A DNA stretch of 56,652 bases, taken from positions 1 through 56,652 of the forward strand of contig CAZSWR010000010.1 of assembly GCA_964610885.1 (NCBI GenBank). Reading direction: 5' to 3'. The position numbers were made by a program, and so were the translations under genes. Positions 1-10,045 of the stretch are shown in pieces (positions within the stretch are counted from its first letter, which is position 1; each line of letters begins with the position of its first letter). Below the pieces are notes generated by a model, which worked only from the letters and a program-made list of their open reading frames with translations, was not told the DNA's origin and searched no databases. The stretch comes from CAZSWR01 sp964610885. GTDB taxonomy: Bacteria; Bacteroidota; Ignavibacteria; Kapaibacteriales; UBA2268.

Positions 1-825
1 CACCTGAAACAGTCCATTCGTTCGTGCCGGGCTGGGTCGTGGTGTAAGTTTCTTGAGATTCTAAGCATACATTCGCGTTGCCTGCGATGTCTGCCGTGGG
101 CTTGGCATTCACTGTTACCGCGAAGTCCGTCGTGTCCTTGCAACCACCACTGAGCGTTTTTATTAATCTAACGCTGCGCGTTCCGACTTGGGTCCATGTA
201 ACATTTACTGTGGGCGAGGTTGCCGAGCCGGTAATCGTTCCACCTGAGACAGTCCATTCATTCGTGCCGGGCTGGCTTGATGTATAGGCTTCTTGAGATT
301 CTAAACAAACATTTGCGTTGCCGGCGATGTCCGCTGTGGGCTTGGCGTTCACTGTTACCGCGAAGTCTGTTGTGTCCTTGCAATTACTTGCGTTGGACTT
401 AATCAAGCGGACATTCCTCGCGCCGACTTGTGTCCAAGTTACGCTTACTGTGGGCGAGGTATTCGATCCCGTGATCGTTCCACCTGAGACAGTCCATTCG
501 TTCGTGCCGGGCTGGGTCGTGGTGTAAGTTTCTTGAGATTCTAAGCATACATTCGCGTTGCCTGCGATGTCTGCTGTAGGCTTGGCGTTCACTGTTACCG
601 CGAAGTCCGTCGTGTCCTTGCAACCACCACTGAGCGTTTTTATTAATCTAACGCTGCGAGTGCCGACTTGTGTCCATGTAACATTTACTGTGGGCGAGGT
701 TGCCGAGCCGGTAATCGTTCCACCTGAGACAGTCCATTCATTCGTGCCGGGCTGGCTTGATGTGTAAGTTTCTTGAGATTCTAAGCATACATTTGCGTTG
801 CCGGCGATGTCCGCCGTGGGTAGTG
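1..825 (-). repeat. Tandem 240-bp coding repeats in an ABAB (480-bp) arrangement
   Basis: About 3.4 copies of a 240-bp (80-residue) unit lie inside the giant CDS. Each encodes a PKD-like module with NVCLESQETYT, PGTNEWTVSGG, and VTW followed by C-K-D-T-T-D-F-A-V-T-V motifs. The copy near 78-287 closely matches that near 558-767, while the copy at 318-527 is clearly different. Bases 1-300 match 481-780 with roughly ten differences. The array therefore has a higher-order 480-bp period and continues past the left edge. Confidence 0.9.
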
Positions 826-3800
826 GAAACACAGTAATGATGATGCTGTCTTTCGTAGTGCACCCCAGGGCATCAGTTACTGTACAGATATACTTTGTAG
901 TAACATCCGGCGTTGCTTCCGGCGTTGCATTGTTTGGATTGTCGAGTCCGAGAGAAGGATCCCACAAATATGTGTAAGGTGGGGTGCCACCAAGGGCATT
1001 TCCCCCGATTTGAACCGAAGAATTGTAACAAATTGAGGCGTCAGTGCCGGCGTCATAAATGAGCGTGGGCGCAATTTCGGCTTTCAACACAACTTTTGTT
1101 GTATGACCGCATGAATCGGTAATATTTAGATCTTGATAATAAACACCGACGGCTTCACCTGAGAATCTGATATGCAGATCTTTTGTTTCATTTATTGCAA
1201 ATATGGATGAAAACGGATCGATTCCAATTACAGAGAATGGGCTGGTGATAGCATTTCTGGTGAAGTATGTTGCCTTCGTTGATCTGTTGCGTATCCGAAT
1301 GGTAGTATCGATTTGCGTATTAAGGCAGAATCGCCCGAAATCCAAAGTATCATTTATACTTGAATCTTTTATACATCTATATGAGGCTCCGAAGTTTTTT
1401 GAATAAGTAAATTTACTGATCCCTGAATAATTCCACAACAAGAATCTGTAAAATGTACCAACAAGAGTATCTGTAGCACAGCCCCACATTCCATAACCGT
1501 TTATACCCCCAAAGGTGCCTTCCGGGAATCTTTGCCCACCGGGGAGAGCCGAGAAACCACTTTCGTTTGTAGCGCCTATATTCGGGCTATTCCAAAGCGA
1601 TGATTCGGTTTCTTTTAGCTTTCCACCGATCGCGGTTCCTCTCCATGAGCAATCTCCTATCTCATCTGCCTCGGATTGGCTCATTCCCAAAAACAATTCT
1701 AATTCCTTCCATTCATTTTCATTTGGTATATGATAGCCTAAAGGAGCTAATCCTCGAGAGTCGCTCGCAGCGTACCAGTTATAAAGTTTACCATATATTT
1801 CATTATTACTTTCATCATTTGAATAGTAGCTCCATGCGCCACTCGAAAGGTTTGACCATTGGGCGTTATCCGAAACGTTTGGGATTAAATCACCATTCCT
1901 GTATTTATCCACGTCGAGATTCCTCTTTGTCCAGATCTGGTTACCGATAAGCACTTCAGTAGGTAGAACCACAATTACCCCAAGGCTATCACGATATCCA
2001 GAAATTGGAATTGACAGAACCTTGGCACACGTATTATTTGGATAAAGGACAAGAGTATCGATTAGATCGCCGATAGAACCTGGTTTAATACTTACAGTCA
2101 ATGTCCTGGACGCACCGTTTGGCAAAGAGAATGCTCCCCCGTTCGAGACTGTTAGTTTGGAATTAGTATCATTTGAAAACTTAGTTTGGATAATATTAAG
2201 GTCTGTCGCCATAGGGTTGGAAACTATGATTGCAACGCTTGTATCGCCAAGGCAAGTCCTGTCGCCCAGCGCAATCTTTGATGGCGACGCGATCATGGTG
2301 TCCAATATACATTCTGCTTTCAATACAATAGTAGAAGTTTTACCACAGCTATCGGTAAGTATCAGGTTTTGATAGAATGTGCCTAACGAAGTGCCGGTGA
2401 ACCTAATTCGTAAATCCTTAGACTCGTTTAATGCAAAAATTGAAGCAAGCGGATCTGTCCCAATCACAGAAAATGGAGGATTGAGTGCATTTCTCGAAAT
2501 GGTAGTGGCACGTGATGATATATTATATAGTTTTATTGTTGTATCGATAGTTGTTCCCGGGCAAAATCTACCAAAATAGAGCGTATCGATGGAATAATTC
2601 TCCTTAATCAGGCGAACAGAATAACCATTATCAGTGTTGTCCATCCCCCTGAAAATTGTTGCTCGGTCGTGAAAGAGTTTCACAAGTCCGGCATAATTTG
2701 CCATCGTCTCCGTAGCAGACCACCAAGCTGTATTTGTATAAAGATCATTGAACGCTCCGTTGAAATTTCTATAGCCCGAAGGCAAGGCATCGAATCCCGT
2801 TTCGTTCGTGGCGCCGGTATTGGGGCTTTGCCAATGGGAGAATCCTGATTCTTTTAATTTCCCTCCGGCAACTGCCTCGCCACCTAATGCCTGGATTAAT
2901 CCTGTCCAATCGGCATCGGTCGGGACTCGCCAACCAATCGGCGCAAGTCCACGCGGATCATTAACAGCGAACCAATTATACAACTTCCCATACGTCGTCC
3001 CGTACGAATTGTCATCGTTGTAGTAACAAAGCGCTCCCGTAGTCAAATTATCCCATGCCGTACCATTGCTTACAGTTGGAATCAAATCGCCATTCCTGTA
3101 TGCGCCCACATCGAGATTCCTTCGAGACCAAATCTGTTTGCCAATCTTAACTTCGCCCGGCAGAACCGCCATATAGCCTATGCTATCAATGTACCCTGAG
3201 ATAGGAATGTTCAGCACTTTCCCACAAGCATTAGCAGTGTATAGAACAATAGTATCTTTTAGCGAGCCTGTAGCATTTGGCTTTATGCTAAGTGTAATCG
3301 TACGCGACGAGTTGCCATCCATGTAGAAAGGGTCACTTTCAGATAAAAATAATTTTGAATTGGTTGCACGAAGTACAATTCCAGACATAAAGTATCTTGA
3401 GGGTAAAGGGTTAGTTAACGTGATTTCAATACTTTTATCCCCTGAGCAGGTCCTATCGCCAAAGTCCACAACTTCTGGTATCGTCAAAGTATCATGGCCT
3501 GCTATGCGTACTTTAAGAATCATTGTTTTAGATCTGCCACACGAATCGTAGATGGTTAAATTTTGATAAAACGTGCCGGGCGTGGATCCTGAAATTTCTA
3601 TTTGCAAATCTCTTGTTTCGTTTGGTGCAAAATCAGAATTAAACGGATTGTTATTTATTATTGAAAATGGTGCTGATAAAGGATTTATACTAATAGTAGT
3701 AGCCCTCGAAGACCTATTGCATATCTGAAGAGTAATATAAGAAGAATACGCTACGCATCCATCATTTATAACAATGGTGTCGTTGACAATAGTATCCTTG

Positions 3801-6800
3801 ATACAACGTACCGACATTCCCATTTTTTTAAATCGGTTTCCAGCAAATATTCTACCTGTCGTTGAGGATAGTATTCTGGCAACTGTTTGATTAGCATCCA
3901 CACCGGAAGATGTGGCAAATATTGCATTTAACCCAATGGAATTAAAACCTGTGATATCGCGCATTCCACCAGGAAGAGCGGAAAATCCGCTTTCGTTCGT
4001 AGCGTCCGTGTTGGGACTGAGCCAGTGTGATGTCCCCGTTTCCTTCAGCTTGCCACCTTCGTTTGTTCCTCTCCAAAACATTTGTTGCCAAACCTCATTC
4101 AAATCCATGCCCCAAAACAATTCAAATTCTACCCATTCATCCCTTGTAGGGATGCGGTATCCAACAGGTGCTAATCCTCTTGGGTCATTGACTGCATACC
4201 AATTGTATAGCTTCCCGTATGTGGCTCCAAGCGTCGAATCGTTATTGTAATAGCACCAGGCACCTGTTGTTAAATTATTCCATTCATCATTGTCTGTAAC
4301 GTTCGGAATAATATCACCGTTTCGGTATCTGTCCACGTCGAGGTTTCTATCAGACCATATCTGATTGCTGATTAAGTATTCGTTGGGAACCAAAAAGAAG
4401 AATCCAATGCTATCCTTTGAGCCGGAAATTGCAATGCGGATAGGATTCGCGCAACCCGCAGAAGCCATAATAATAAGAGTGTCTTTTAAGTTTCCAATGG
4501 CTCCGGCCCTGATACTGATACCAAGTGTACTTGCTGAATTCTTCGGAATGGTGAATGCCCCACCGCCGGAAATGCTCAGTAGAGAACTGGCCCCTTGGGA
4601 AAATATGGTAGAATCTACGTTAATATCTTTCGACATTGTGTTGGTTAGGACAATATTAATCGTGGTATCTTGTTGGCATGACCTCTCGCCGAAATCAATT
4701 GAATTGGCCGAAACAACAAGTGAATCAAGTCCGCATTCGGCTTTTACAACCAATTTGACAATATTGCCGCATGTGTCCGTTACGATGATATCTTGGTAGA
4801 AAGTCCCCAAGACCGATGAAGTGAATCTAATCCCAAGGCTTTTCTTTTCATTAATTGCGAATATGCTCGCGAAGGGATTGGCGCCGGTCATGGCGAATGG
4901 CGCCGAGAAAGAATTTACGCTGAACGAAGTGGCCCGCGAAGACCAATTGTATATTCTTACACTTGTATCGATCTCGGCATCCGGGCACGCCCGGCCGATG
5001 TACATCGTGTCCGGGTATGCCAAGTCCTTGACGCATCTGAAGGACATGCCAGATCTCAAAAAGTACCTTGAGTAAGTAAATCCAGAGAATGTAGCGTTCC
5101 ATAGTTCATTAGTAATAATCTTACCATCTTCGGCCAAATCCGAGGTACCCCAACGCCCTTGTGTACCCAATCCACCAAACGGGCCCTGCCTATACCCACC
5201 GGGCAAAGCAGTGAATCCCGTGGAGTTATCAGCATCCAAATTCGGAGAGTTCCAATGCGCGAAACCCGCTTCTTTCAGATGCCCGCCCTGATCAGAACCC
5301 TGGAACGCACTGTTGAAATCATTACTATCTACACCAACAAAAATTTTCAATTCGTTCCAATCGGCGTCCGTCGAAATGCGGTAGCCCGATGGAGCCAGCC
5401 CGCGGGGATCAAACGCTGCATAACCATTGTAGAGTTTGCCATAGATTGCGCCAAGCGACGGGTCGTTGTTGTTGTATGCCCATGCGCTCGTGGTCAAGCC
5501 AGACCACGCGCTGTTGCTGGTTACATTCGGAATTGGTTCACCGTTTCGGAAATGGTCCACATCGAGATTCTTTCCCATCCATACCTGTTTGCCAATCAGC
5601 ACGTCTTCGTTGCGAATAATCAACGCCCTAATGCTATCCCTCGAGCCGCTGATACTGACCAGCGCAGTATCCAATTCCAATTCGGAATTGGAAATGATCC
5701 TCATCGTTGCCGTTTTGGTGCCAATGAAGCCGGAAGCCATTACGATCCCAATCGAATCGGTAGTCCCGGGCGGAATTTTCAGCCCGGTATAGTTGCCCGC
5801 AAACGAGAAAGCCAGAGGCGCAGCCCCAAACAGCTCGATAGTGCTTATCACCAGCGTATCGGTTCCCGTGTTTTGGATTGGATACAATTTAGTTATTGGG
5901 TTATTATCGCAACTTTCGATGCCGAAGGCCATATTGGGCAGCGTGGAGATTATCGGGAAATAAAGCCCTTCGCCGATGAGCATTGTGGCCGCCGGAGACC
6001 CTGCGCCCGAATAGACGAACCCAAGTTGAGTGCTCGCCCGGCCGCCACTTTGCGCTGTGTAGCGGAGCGTCATAGTGCGGGAGCCGCCGCCCGCAGCAAG
6101 AGTGAATGGCGCGCCGTCGGCAAGAATTGTGAACTGGGACATGTCCGGGCCGAGGAATGGCGTCGAAGTGATATCCATAGATGAGCTACCGTCGTTGTAT
6201 ATAGCATTGACAATAGTGTCTCGGAATTCGCCAATCTTCATTTTGCCGAAATCGATAACGTTGTACCTCGCGACGACGTTTGCTACGACGCCCGTGCCCG
6301 TTATGTTGCAGGTCAGCGTGTCGCAGCGGACGACGATCTTGATTTGAGCAGTTTTCGCGCCCTCGCTCTGCGGGGCAAATCGGATTTCTAAATCGCGGGA
6401 TGCGCCGGGAAGTAGCGTATATGGTGGCATTTGCGAGACCACCGAGAAACAAGAAGCGTCCGCACCCGTGAAAACAATCGTATCAATCGCCACCGGATAT
6501 CCACTCCAGTTAAAAATACACGGGGTAACAACTGAGTCCCGAGCTGTATTGACTTCGGTATTTGCAAAAGTGATATTTCCTGCCCACGGCATTGGATTGA
6601 CGATCCGAACATTGCAGGCAGAAGTGTCTGCTTGCATTGGCTCTGCCAGAGTGGGCAGATAGTGGAGCTTGAGAGTGCCATCAATACTACCGCTCGCCAC
6701 CATTAGAGTCGAAGGCGAAGGATTCCAAGCAATCGCTTCGATATCGTCATCATGAATACGAGTAATTCTGTTTACCTTCATCTTGGAACAATTAACAACG

Positions 6801-9800
6801 CTCATCACTCCCTTCGCGTCTCCGGTACAAAATGTATTTGTGTTTTTATTGAGGCTGAGCTGATAAGCGTACCAAGACCCAATAGCCAGTGATTTAAGGA
6901 CAGAACCGGTAAATGGATCAATAATCTTAAAATAATCACCTCTAGTTACTGATACAACTCTCTGGCCGCTTGTATCCCACTGTATTGTGCCCAAGGAGAG
7001 ATCATCATAAGGGAAAGAATTAACTTGCACACTATTAAGCAAATCAAATATTTTAAAATTGGAAGACCTCGGAAAACCAATATATCTTTCATTGGGAGAG
7101 AGGTCGAATGTGCAGGGATATCCTGACATCCCTGGAATAACCGAGTTTACTCCGGTAGCAGTATTTATCTTGGCTAAAGAATAATCCCCCGATTCAAAAT
7201 ATGAATATATAAATTCTGTAGAATTATTCAACCAATGACCATGTTGGGTATTTTTATCTTGGACCAAGCTATTAATATATGCGAAGTTGTTTCCGTTCCA
7301 AATGGACAATCCGCCAGCTCTATTTTTTGCAAGCAATTTTGTACCATCAGGGCTCCATTGGACATTGTTATAACTTATTGAATAATCATTATTATTAGAT
7401 GTGTCGCCAATAACGTGAATAATTGAACGAGTCTGGACATCCCATATTTGTATTGTTCTGTTGTATTCATAACATACAGCAAACCTGGTACCGTCAGGGC
7501 TCCAAGCAATACTTGAGATTCTTAGATTAAAAATATCTATACTATCAACAACGATTCCGCTGTTTAAGTTCCAAATCCGTACAGTGTTGCTCCATGCGCT
7601 GATTATTTCTGAATTATTTGGAAGGAAATAGACCGGATATTCGCGTGAGAGAAAGCCCCATATTGAACTTCGTTCTGAGTGATAGTGTTTAATATTTGAA
7701 ATAACAGAGTTTGATCCGACTGAATACACTTTCAAAGTAAAGTTTAATGTGCTATCATTTCTCCCAACAATCAATTGGCTGTTATTGGAGTATGTTAAAC
7801 GAGTTCCAATGGATTGAGTACTCTGAATTAGATTCCCATTGGCAGGATTCCACAGATAGAGAGTCGAATTCGTGCTGGTCGCGAATGAACTGTTGTCAGG
7901 AGCCCAACATACTGATCTTAAAGCGCCTGAATGTGGCAAGAACATTATCGGAAGATACGTTGTCATGTCCCAAACAATGGCTAAACTGTCATCCCCTGCG
8001 CTGAGCAATTTGCTGCCATCGTTATTCCAAGCAATAGATCTAATATAATCCGTATGTTCAATTAGGGTGTTCAGCAAACCACCATAAGTATTATACAGTT
8101 TAATGGCCTTTGTGGTATAATTAGTTATAGATACTGCTATTACATCGCTTGTGGGCTTCCACTCCATTTGAACTACATACAAGTTATAGTCCAGAAATGC
8201 AGTTCCAATAATACTCCCATTATCCGCATTGATGATTCTGAGGTTATAATAATTCCATTGAGTTGACATTATCAACGCCAGCTTAGTCCCATCAGGGCTC
8301 CATTTGAGCATTTGAGAAATGGATCCATCCACAGAGATCAAACGAAGGTCAAATTCTTTTAATTGCACTTTGGTTTGCCGGTTGAAGATGCGCAAAATAC
8401 CTTTATAATTGATGGTTGCAATTTGGGTTCCGTCCGGGCTTATCGCAAAGCAATTTACAATACCTTTTGTTAATTCATAAGTGGTGTCTTTGCCCGTTAT
8501 CCCCGATGTGTCCACCTGCCGCACCCTTACCTTGCACATAGACGTTACTAAATCCGGTACGTGCCACCTGTACGAAAGCCCCGTGGCAGAATCGGTAATT
8601 GGCATCCAATTGCTTCCATTGTCTGTTGTATAGTCCAAAGCAACTCGTTCTGTGGGTGGCAAGCCTGTCCATGTGATAGTGGTATCGGTGCAGGCAAAAA
8701 GAGTCTCGCCACAATAAGGGAAAGTCAATTGCAGAGTTGGTTGTTCGGGCAGTATTGTTGGATTGCAAACAGCGCTCAGATAAATTCTTGGAACGTTGCA
8801 CATTGATCCCCTGGCGCGGATCTCGCCACTCGTATATGAAGAATCTGTTGATATATATCGAATTGTTAGCACTCGGTTCGTATTTGCCGCCAGCGTGAAT
8901 GGCGGAGCCGAGCCGCCATAGCCCGTAACGGCGAACCTCGGATTATTGCTCACAAACGAATCAATTGTGATGGGATAATTCTGCGCGGTAATGGTTAACG
9001 TTTGCGTTGCGCTGTCGCCCGGGGGGATGCAAGCAAAGTTAATGGTATTCGATGGTGTGATGTTTAATTTGGCTATTGAATTTTCCGGAGGGGCATAGCT
9101 GAACTGCGAAAGTGCAATGAATGGAAAGTACAGGCCGATAACAACATTCTTCGGCGAGGTGTTGCAACTGACAGTGCTGTTCCACGAAATGGTACAAGGG
9201 TCGATGCCCTGCGCATCCATCAGGAGTTTTGTATATGATGATTGCAGCCCCGAAAGCGAAGTTACGTTCTCGTAATAATGGCCTCCTGTGGACGTAGCGA
9301 TCTGACGAAGGTCCGACGGCACGGCCATTCCGAGAGTTATGCAATATACTGTAATGTTATTTGAATTGGCAAAGTTGATGATTTCCGCGGTATTCGTCGC
9401 GACGCTTGGCACGCCGTCCGTCAGGAAGACAACTATTCTCTTCCGCGTGCCATTCGCGGCCACTCGGAGCGCCCCTGTGTATTCGTTCAGGAATGCTTCG
9501 TTATAGTTCGTTCCGCCGGAGGGAGTCAGTGAGTTGATTGCATTTTGCAGTAGGACGTTTGTGGTGGTGAAGTCCTGATTGATATATGCCAAATGATTGA
9601 AGCTGGTAATTGCGCATTCGGACCGGCCCAAGGGCATGAAATTAACCCACTGGTTGGCCGCGTCCTTGGCAAAATCAATGCGTGGGCCGCCGCTCTGCAT
9701 CGAAGATGAAATATCGATCGTGAGCACGGACGAAATTGAATCGGCCACTCGGGGCGCGGGGCACGAAACGCCCGTAACTGTCCGCTGAGTACCGTCCTCT

Positions 9801-9979
9801 GTTACGGCGAAATTGTCCACCGACAATCCAACCACTGGCTGGCCATCCGCACCAATAGCATAGAAACTGGCCGACACGCTGGGGAATCCGGACGGATTAG
9901 GCGAAAACACCGTGAAAGACTGCGAAAATGCCTGCACTGCGCACAGGATAGTTACCAATAAAAACGACACCTTCTTCAT
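1..9979 (-). CDS. Giant secreted vWA / beta-propeller / FISUMP / PKD-like surface protein, 3' end outside window
   Basis: The minus-strand frame from ATG 9979 stays open to base 2 (about 3,326 codons, no stop seen), so the C-terminus lies outside the window. AAGGGG sits just upstream of the ATG, and a signal peptide of about 20 residues ends near AFSQ. A von Willebrand A domain (about 80-260) keeps its MIDAS: D89xS91xS93, T157 and D188. Then come an Ig/ASH-like region (about 260-490), WD40/TolB-like blades with repeated WSPDGTK motifs (about 500-1105), more ASH-like modules, four FISUMP domains (IGKQ(V/I)W, NLDVD, RNGD, GKLYNW, RGLAP, ALPGG motifs) alternating with ASH-like modules (about 1450-2960), a SprB/PKD-like module (about 2965-3045) and 80-residue PKD-like repeats to the edge. 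Inference: an exported adhesin or matrix protein, probably with a T9SS sorting domain beyond the edge. It lies 66 bp downstream of an OmpA-family gene and may be co-transcribed with it. Confidence 0.88.
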   Translation of the reverse strand, partial: MKKVSFLLVTILCAVQAFSQSFTVFSPNPSGFPSVSASFYAIGADGQPVVGLSVDNFAVTEDGTQRTVTGVSCPAPRVADSISSVLTIDISSSMQSGGPRIDFAKDAANQWVNFMPLGRSECAITSFNHLAYINQDFTTTNVLLQNAINSLTPSGGTNYNEAFLNEYTGALRVAANGTRKRIVVFLTDGVPSVATNTAEIINFANSNNITVYCITLGMAVPSDLRQIATSTGGHYYENVTSLSGLQSSYTKLLMDAQGIDPCTISWNSTVSCNTSPKNVVIGLYFPFIALSQFSYAPPENSIAKLNITPSNTINFACIPPGDSATQTLTITAQNYPITIDSFVSNNPRFAVTGYGGSAPPFTLAANTNRVLTIRYISTDSSYTSGEIRARGSMCNVPRIYLSAVCNPTILPEQPTLQLTFPYCGETLFACTDTTITWTGLPPTERVALDYTTDNGSNWMPITDSATGLSYRWHVPDLVTSMCKVRVRQVDTSGITGKDTTYELTKGIVNCFAISPDGTQIATINYKGILRIFNRQTKVQLKEFDLRLISVDGSISQMLKWSPDGTKLALIMSTQWNYYNLRIINADNGSIIGTAFLDYNLYVVQMEWKPTSDVIAVSITNYTTKAIKLYNTYGGLLNTLIEHTDYIRSIAWNNDGSKLLSAGDDSLAIVWDMTTYLPIMFLPHSGALRSVCWAPDNSSFATSTNSTLYLWNPANGNLIQSTQSIGTRLTYSNNSQLIVGRNDSTLNFTLKVYSVGSNSVISNIKHYHSERSSIWGFLSREYPVYFLPNNSEIISAWSNTVRIWNLNSGIVVDSIDIFNLRISSIAWSPDGTRFAVCYEYNRTIQIWDVQTRSIIHVIGDTSNNNDYSISYNNVQWSPDGTKLLAKNRAGGLSIWNGNNFAYINSLVQDKNTQHGHWLNNSTEFIYSYFESGDYSLAKINTATGVNSVIPGMSGYPCTFDLSPNERYIGFPRSSNFKIFDLLNSVQVNSFPYDDLSLGTIQWDTSGQRVVSVTRGDYFKIIDPFTGSVLKSLAIGSWYAYQLSLNKNTNTFCTGDAKGVMSVVNCSKMKVNRITRIHDDDIEAIAWNPSPSTLMVASGSIDGTLKLHYLPTLAEPMQADTSACNVRIVNPMPWAGNITFANTEVNTARDSVVTPCIFNWSGYPVAIDTIVFTGADASCFSVVSQMPPYTLLPGASRDLEIRFAPQSEGAKTAQIKIVVRCDTLTCNITGTGVVANVVARYNVIDFGKMKIGEFRDTIVNAIYNDGSSSMDITSTPFLGPDMSQFTILADGAPFTLAAGGGSRTMTLRYTAQSGGRASTQLGFVYSGAGSPAATMLIGEGLYFPIISTLPNMAFGIESCDNNPITKLYPIQNTGTDTLVISTIELFGAAPLAFSFAGNYTGLKIPPGTTDSIGIVMASGFIGTKTATMRIISNSELELDTALVSISGSRDSIRALIIRNEDVLIGKQVWMGKNLDVDHFRNGEPIPNVTSNSAWSGLTTSAWAYNNNDPSLGAIYGKLYNGYAAFDPRGLAPSGYRISTDADWNELKIFVGVDSNDFNSAFQGSDQGGHLKEAGFAHWNSPNLDADNSTGFTALPGGYRQGPFGGLGTQGRWGTSDLAEDGKIITNELWNATFSGFTYSRYFLRSGMSFRCVKDLAYPDTMYIGRACPDAEIDTSVRIYNWSSRATSFSVNSFSAPFAMTGANPFASIFAINEKKSLGIRFTSSVLGTFYQDIIVTDTCGNIVKLVVKAECGLDSLVVSANSIDFGERSCQQDTTINIVLTNTMSKDINVDSTIFSQGASSLLSISGGGAFTIPKNSASTLGISIRAGAIGNLKDTLIIMASAGCANPIRIAISGSKDSIGFFFLVPNEYLISNQIWSDRNLDVDRYRNGDIIPNVTDNDEWNNLTTGAWCYYNNDSTLGATYGKLYNWYAVNDPRGLAPVGYRIPTRDEWVEFELFWGMDLNEVWQQMFWRGTNEGGKLKETGTSHWLSPNTDATNESGFSALPGGMRDITGFNSIGLNAIFATSSGVDANQTVARILSSTTGRIFAGNRFKKMGMSVRCIKDTIVNDTIVINDGCVAYSSYITLQICNRSSRATTISINPLSAPFSIINNNPFNSDFAPNETRDLQIEISGSTPGTFYQNLTIYDSCGRSKTMILKVRIAGHDTLTIPEVVDFGDRTCSGDKSIEITLTNPLPSRYFMSGIVLRATNSKLFLSESDPFYMDGNSSRTITLSIKPNATGSLKDTIVLYTANACGKVLNIPISGYIDSIGYMAVLPGEVKIGKQIWSRRNLDVGAYRNGDLIPTVSNGTAWDNLTTGALCYYNDDNSYGTTYGKLYNWFAVNDPRGLAPIGWRVPTDADWTGLIQALGGEAVAGGKLKESGFSHWQSPNTGATNETGFDALPSGYRNFNGAFNDLYTNTAWWSATETMANYAGLVKLFHDRATIFRGMDNTDNGYSVRLIKENYSIDTLYFGRFCPGTTIDTTIKLYNISSRATTISRNALNPPFSVIGTDPLASIFALNESKDLRIRFTGTSLGTFYQNLILTDSCGKTSTIVLKAECILDTMIASPSKIALGDRTCLGDTSVAIIVSNPMATDLNIIQTKFSNDTNSKLTVSNGGAFSLPNGASRTLTVSIKPGSIGDLIDTLVLYPNNTCAKVLSIPISGYRDSLGVIVVLPTEVLIGNQIWTKRNLDVDKYRNGDLIPNVSDNAQWSNLSSGAWSYYSNDESNNEIYGKLYNWYAASDSRGLAPLGYHIPNENEWKELELFLGMSQSEADEIGDCSWRGTAIGGKLKETESSLWNSPNIGATNESGFSALPGGQRFPEGTFGGINGYGMWGCATDTLVGTFYRFLLWNYSGISKFTYSKNFGASYRCIKDSSINDTLDFGRFCLNTQIDTTIRIRNRSTKATYFTRNAITSPFSVIGIDPFSSIFAINETKDLHIRFSGEAVGVYYQDLNITDSCGHTTKVVLKAEIAPTLIYDAGTDASICYNSSVQIGGNALGGTPPYTYLWDPSLGLDNPNNATPEATPDVTTKYICTVTDALGCTTKDSIIITVFPLPTADIAGNANVCLESQETYTSSQPGTNEWTVSGGTITGSATSPTVNVTWTQVGTRSVRLIKTLSGGCKDTTDFAVTVNAKPTADIAGNANVCLESQETYTTTQPGTNEWTVSGGTITGSNTSPTVSVTWTQVGARNVRLIKSNASNCKDTTDFAVTVNAKPTADIAGNANVCLESQEAYTSSQPGTNEWTVSGGTITGSATSPTVNVTWTQVGTRSVRLIKTLSGGCKDTTDFAVTVNAKPTADIAGNANVCLESQETYTTTQPGTNEWTVSG
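1340..5640 (-). repeat. Four tandem ~1.2-kb FISUMP + ASH-like coding units
   Basis: The IGKQ(V/I)W / ISNQIW / IGNQIW motif that opens each FISUMP domain lies near 5595, 4370, 3150 and 1945, giving units of about 1,205-1,220 bp. Each unit has a FISUMP domain ending at R-C-(I/V)-K-D or RLIKE, then a module with a TFYQ(N/D)L / VYYQDL motif and D-S/T-C-G, then one with DFGxRxC or LGDRTC. The units are diverged in DNA sequence, so these duplications are older than the PKD-like array. Confidence 0.82.
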
Positions 9980-10045
9980 ACCATACCCCTTGCTAAATAG
10001 CCGATGCAAAAACAGAATATCAAATCACGAATAATTCCACTACCA

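Noticed and set aside
78..767. Three similar 69-codon plus-strand frames (78-287, 318-527, 558-767)
   Set aside because: They are antisense shadows of the 240-bp repeats of the minus-strand giant gene, which has clear domain homology.
1..825. CRISPR-like direct repeat array
   Set aside because: The 240-bp units are continuous coding repeats with no short repeat/unique spacer pattern.
5159..6184. 341-codon plus-strand frame
   Set aside because: It lies wholly inside the giant minus-strand CDS, is Arg-rich with no recognisable domain, and mirrors FISUMP/ASH-like coding sequence.
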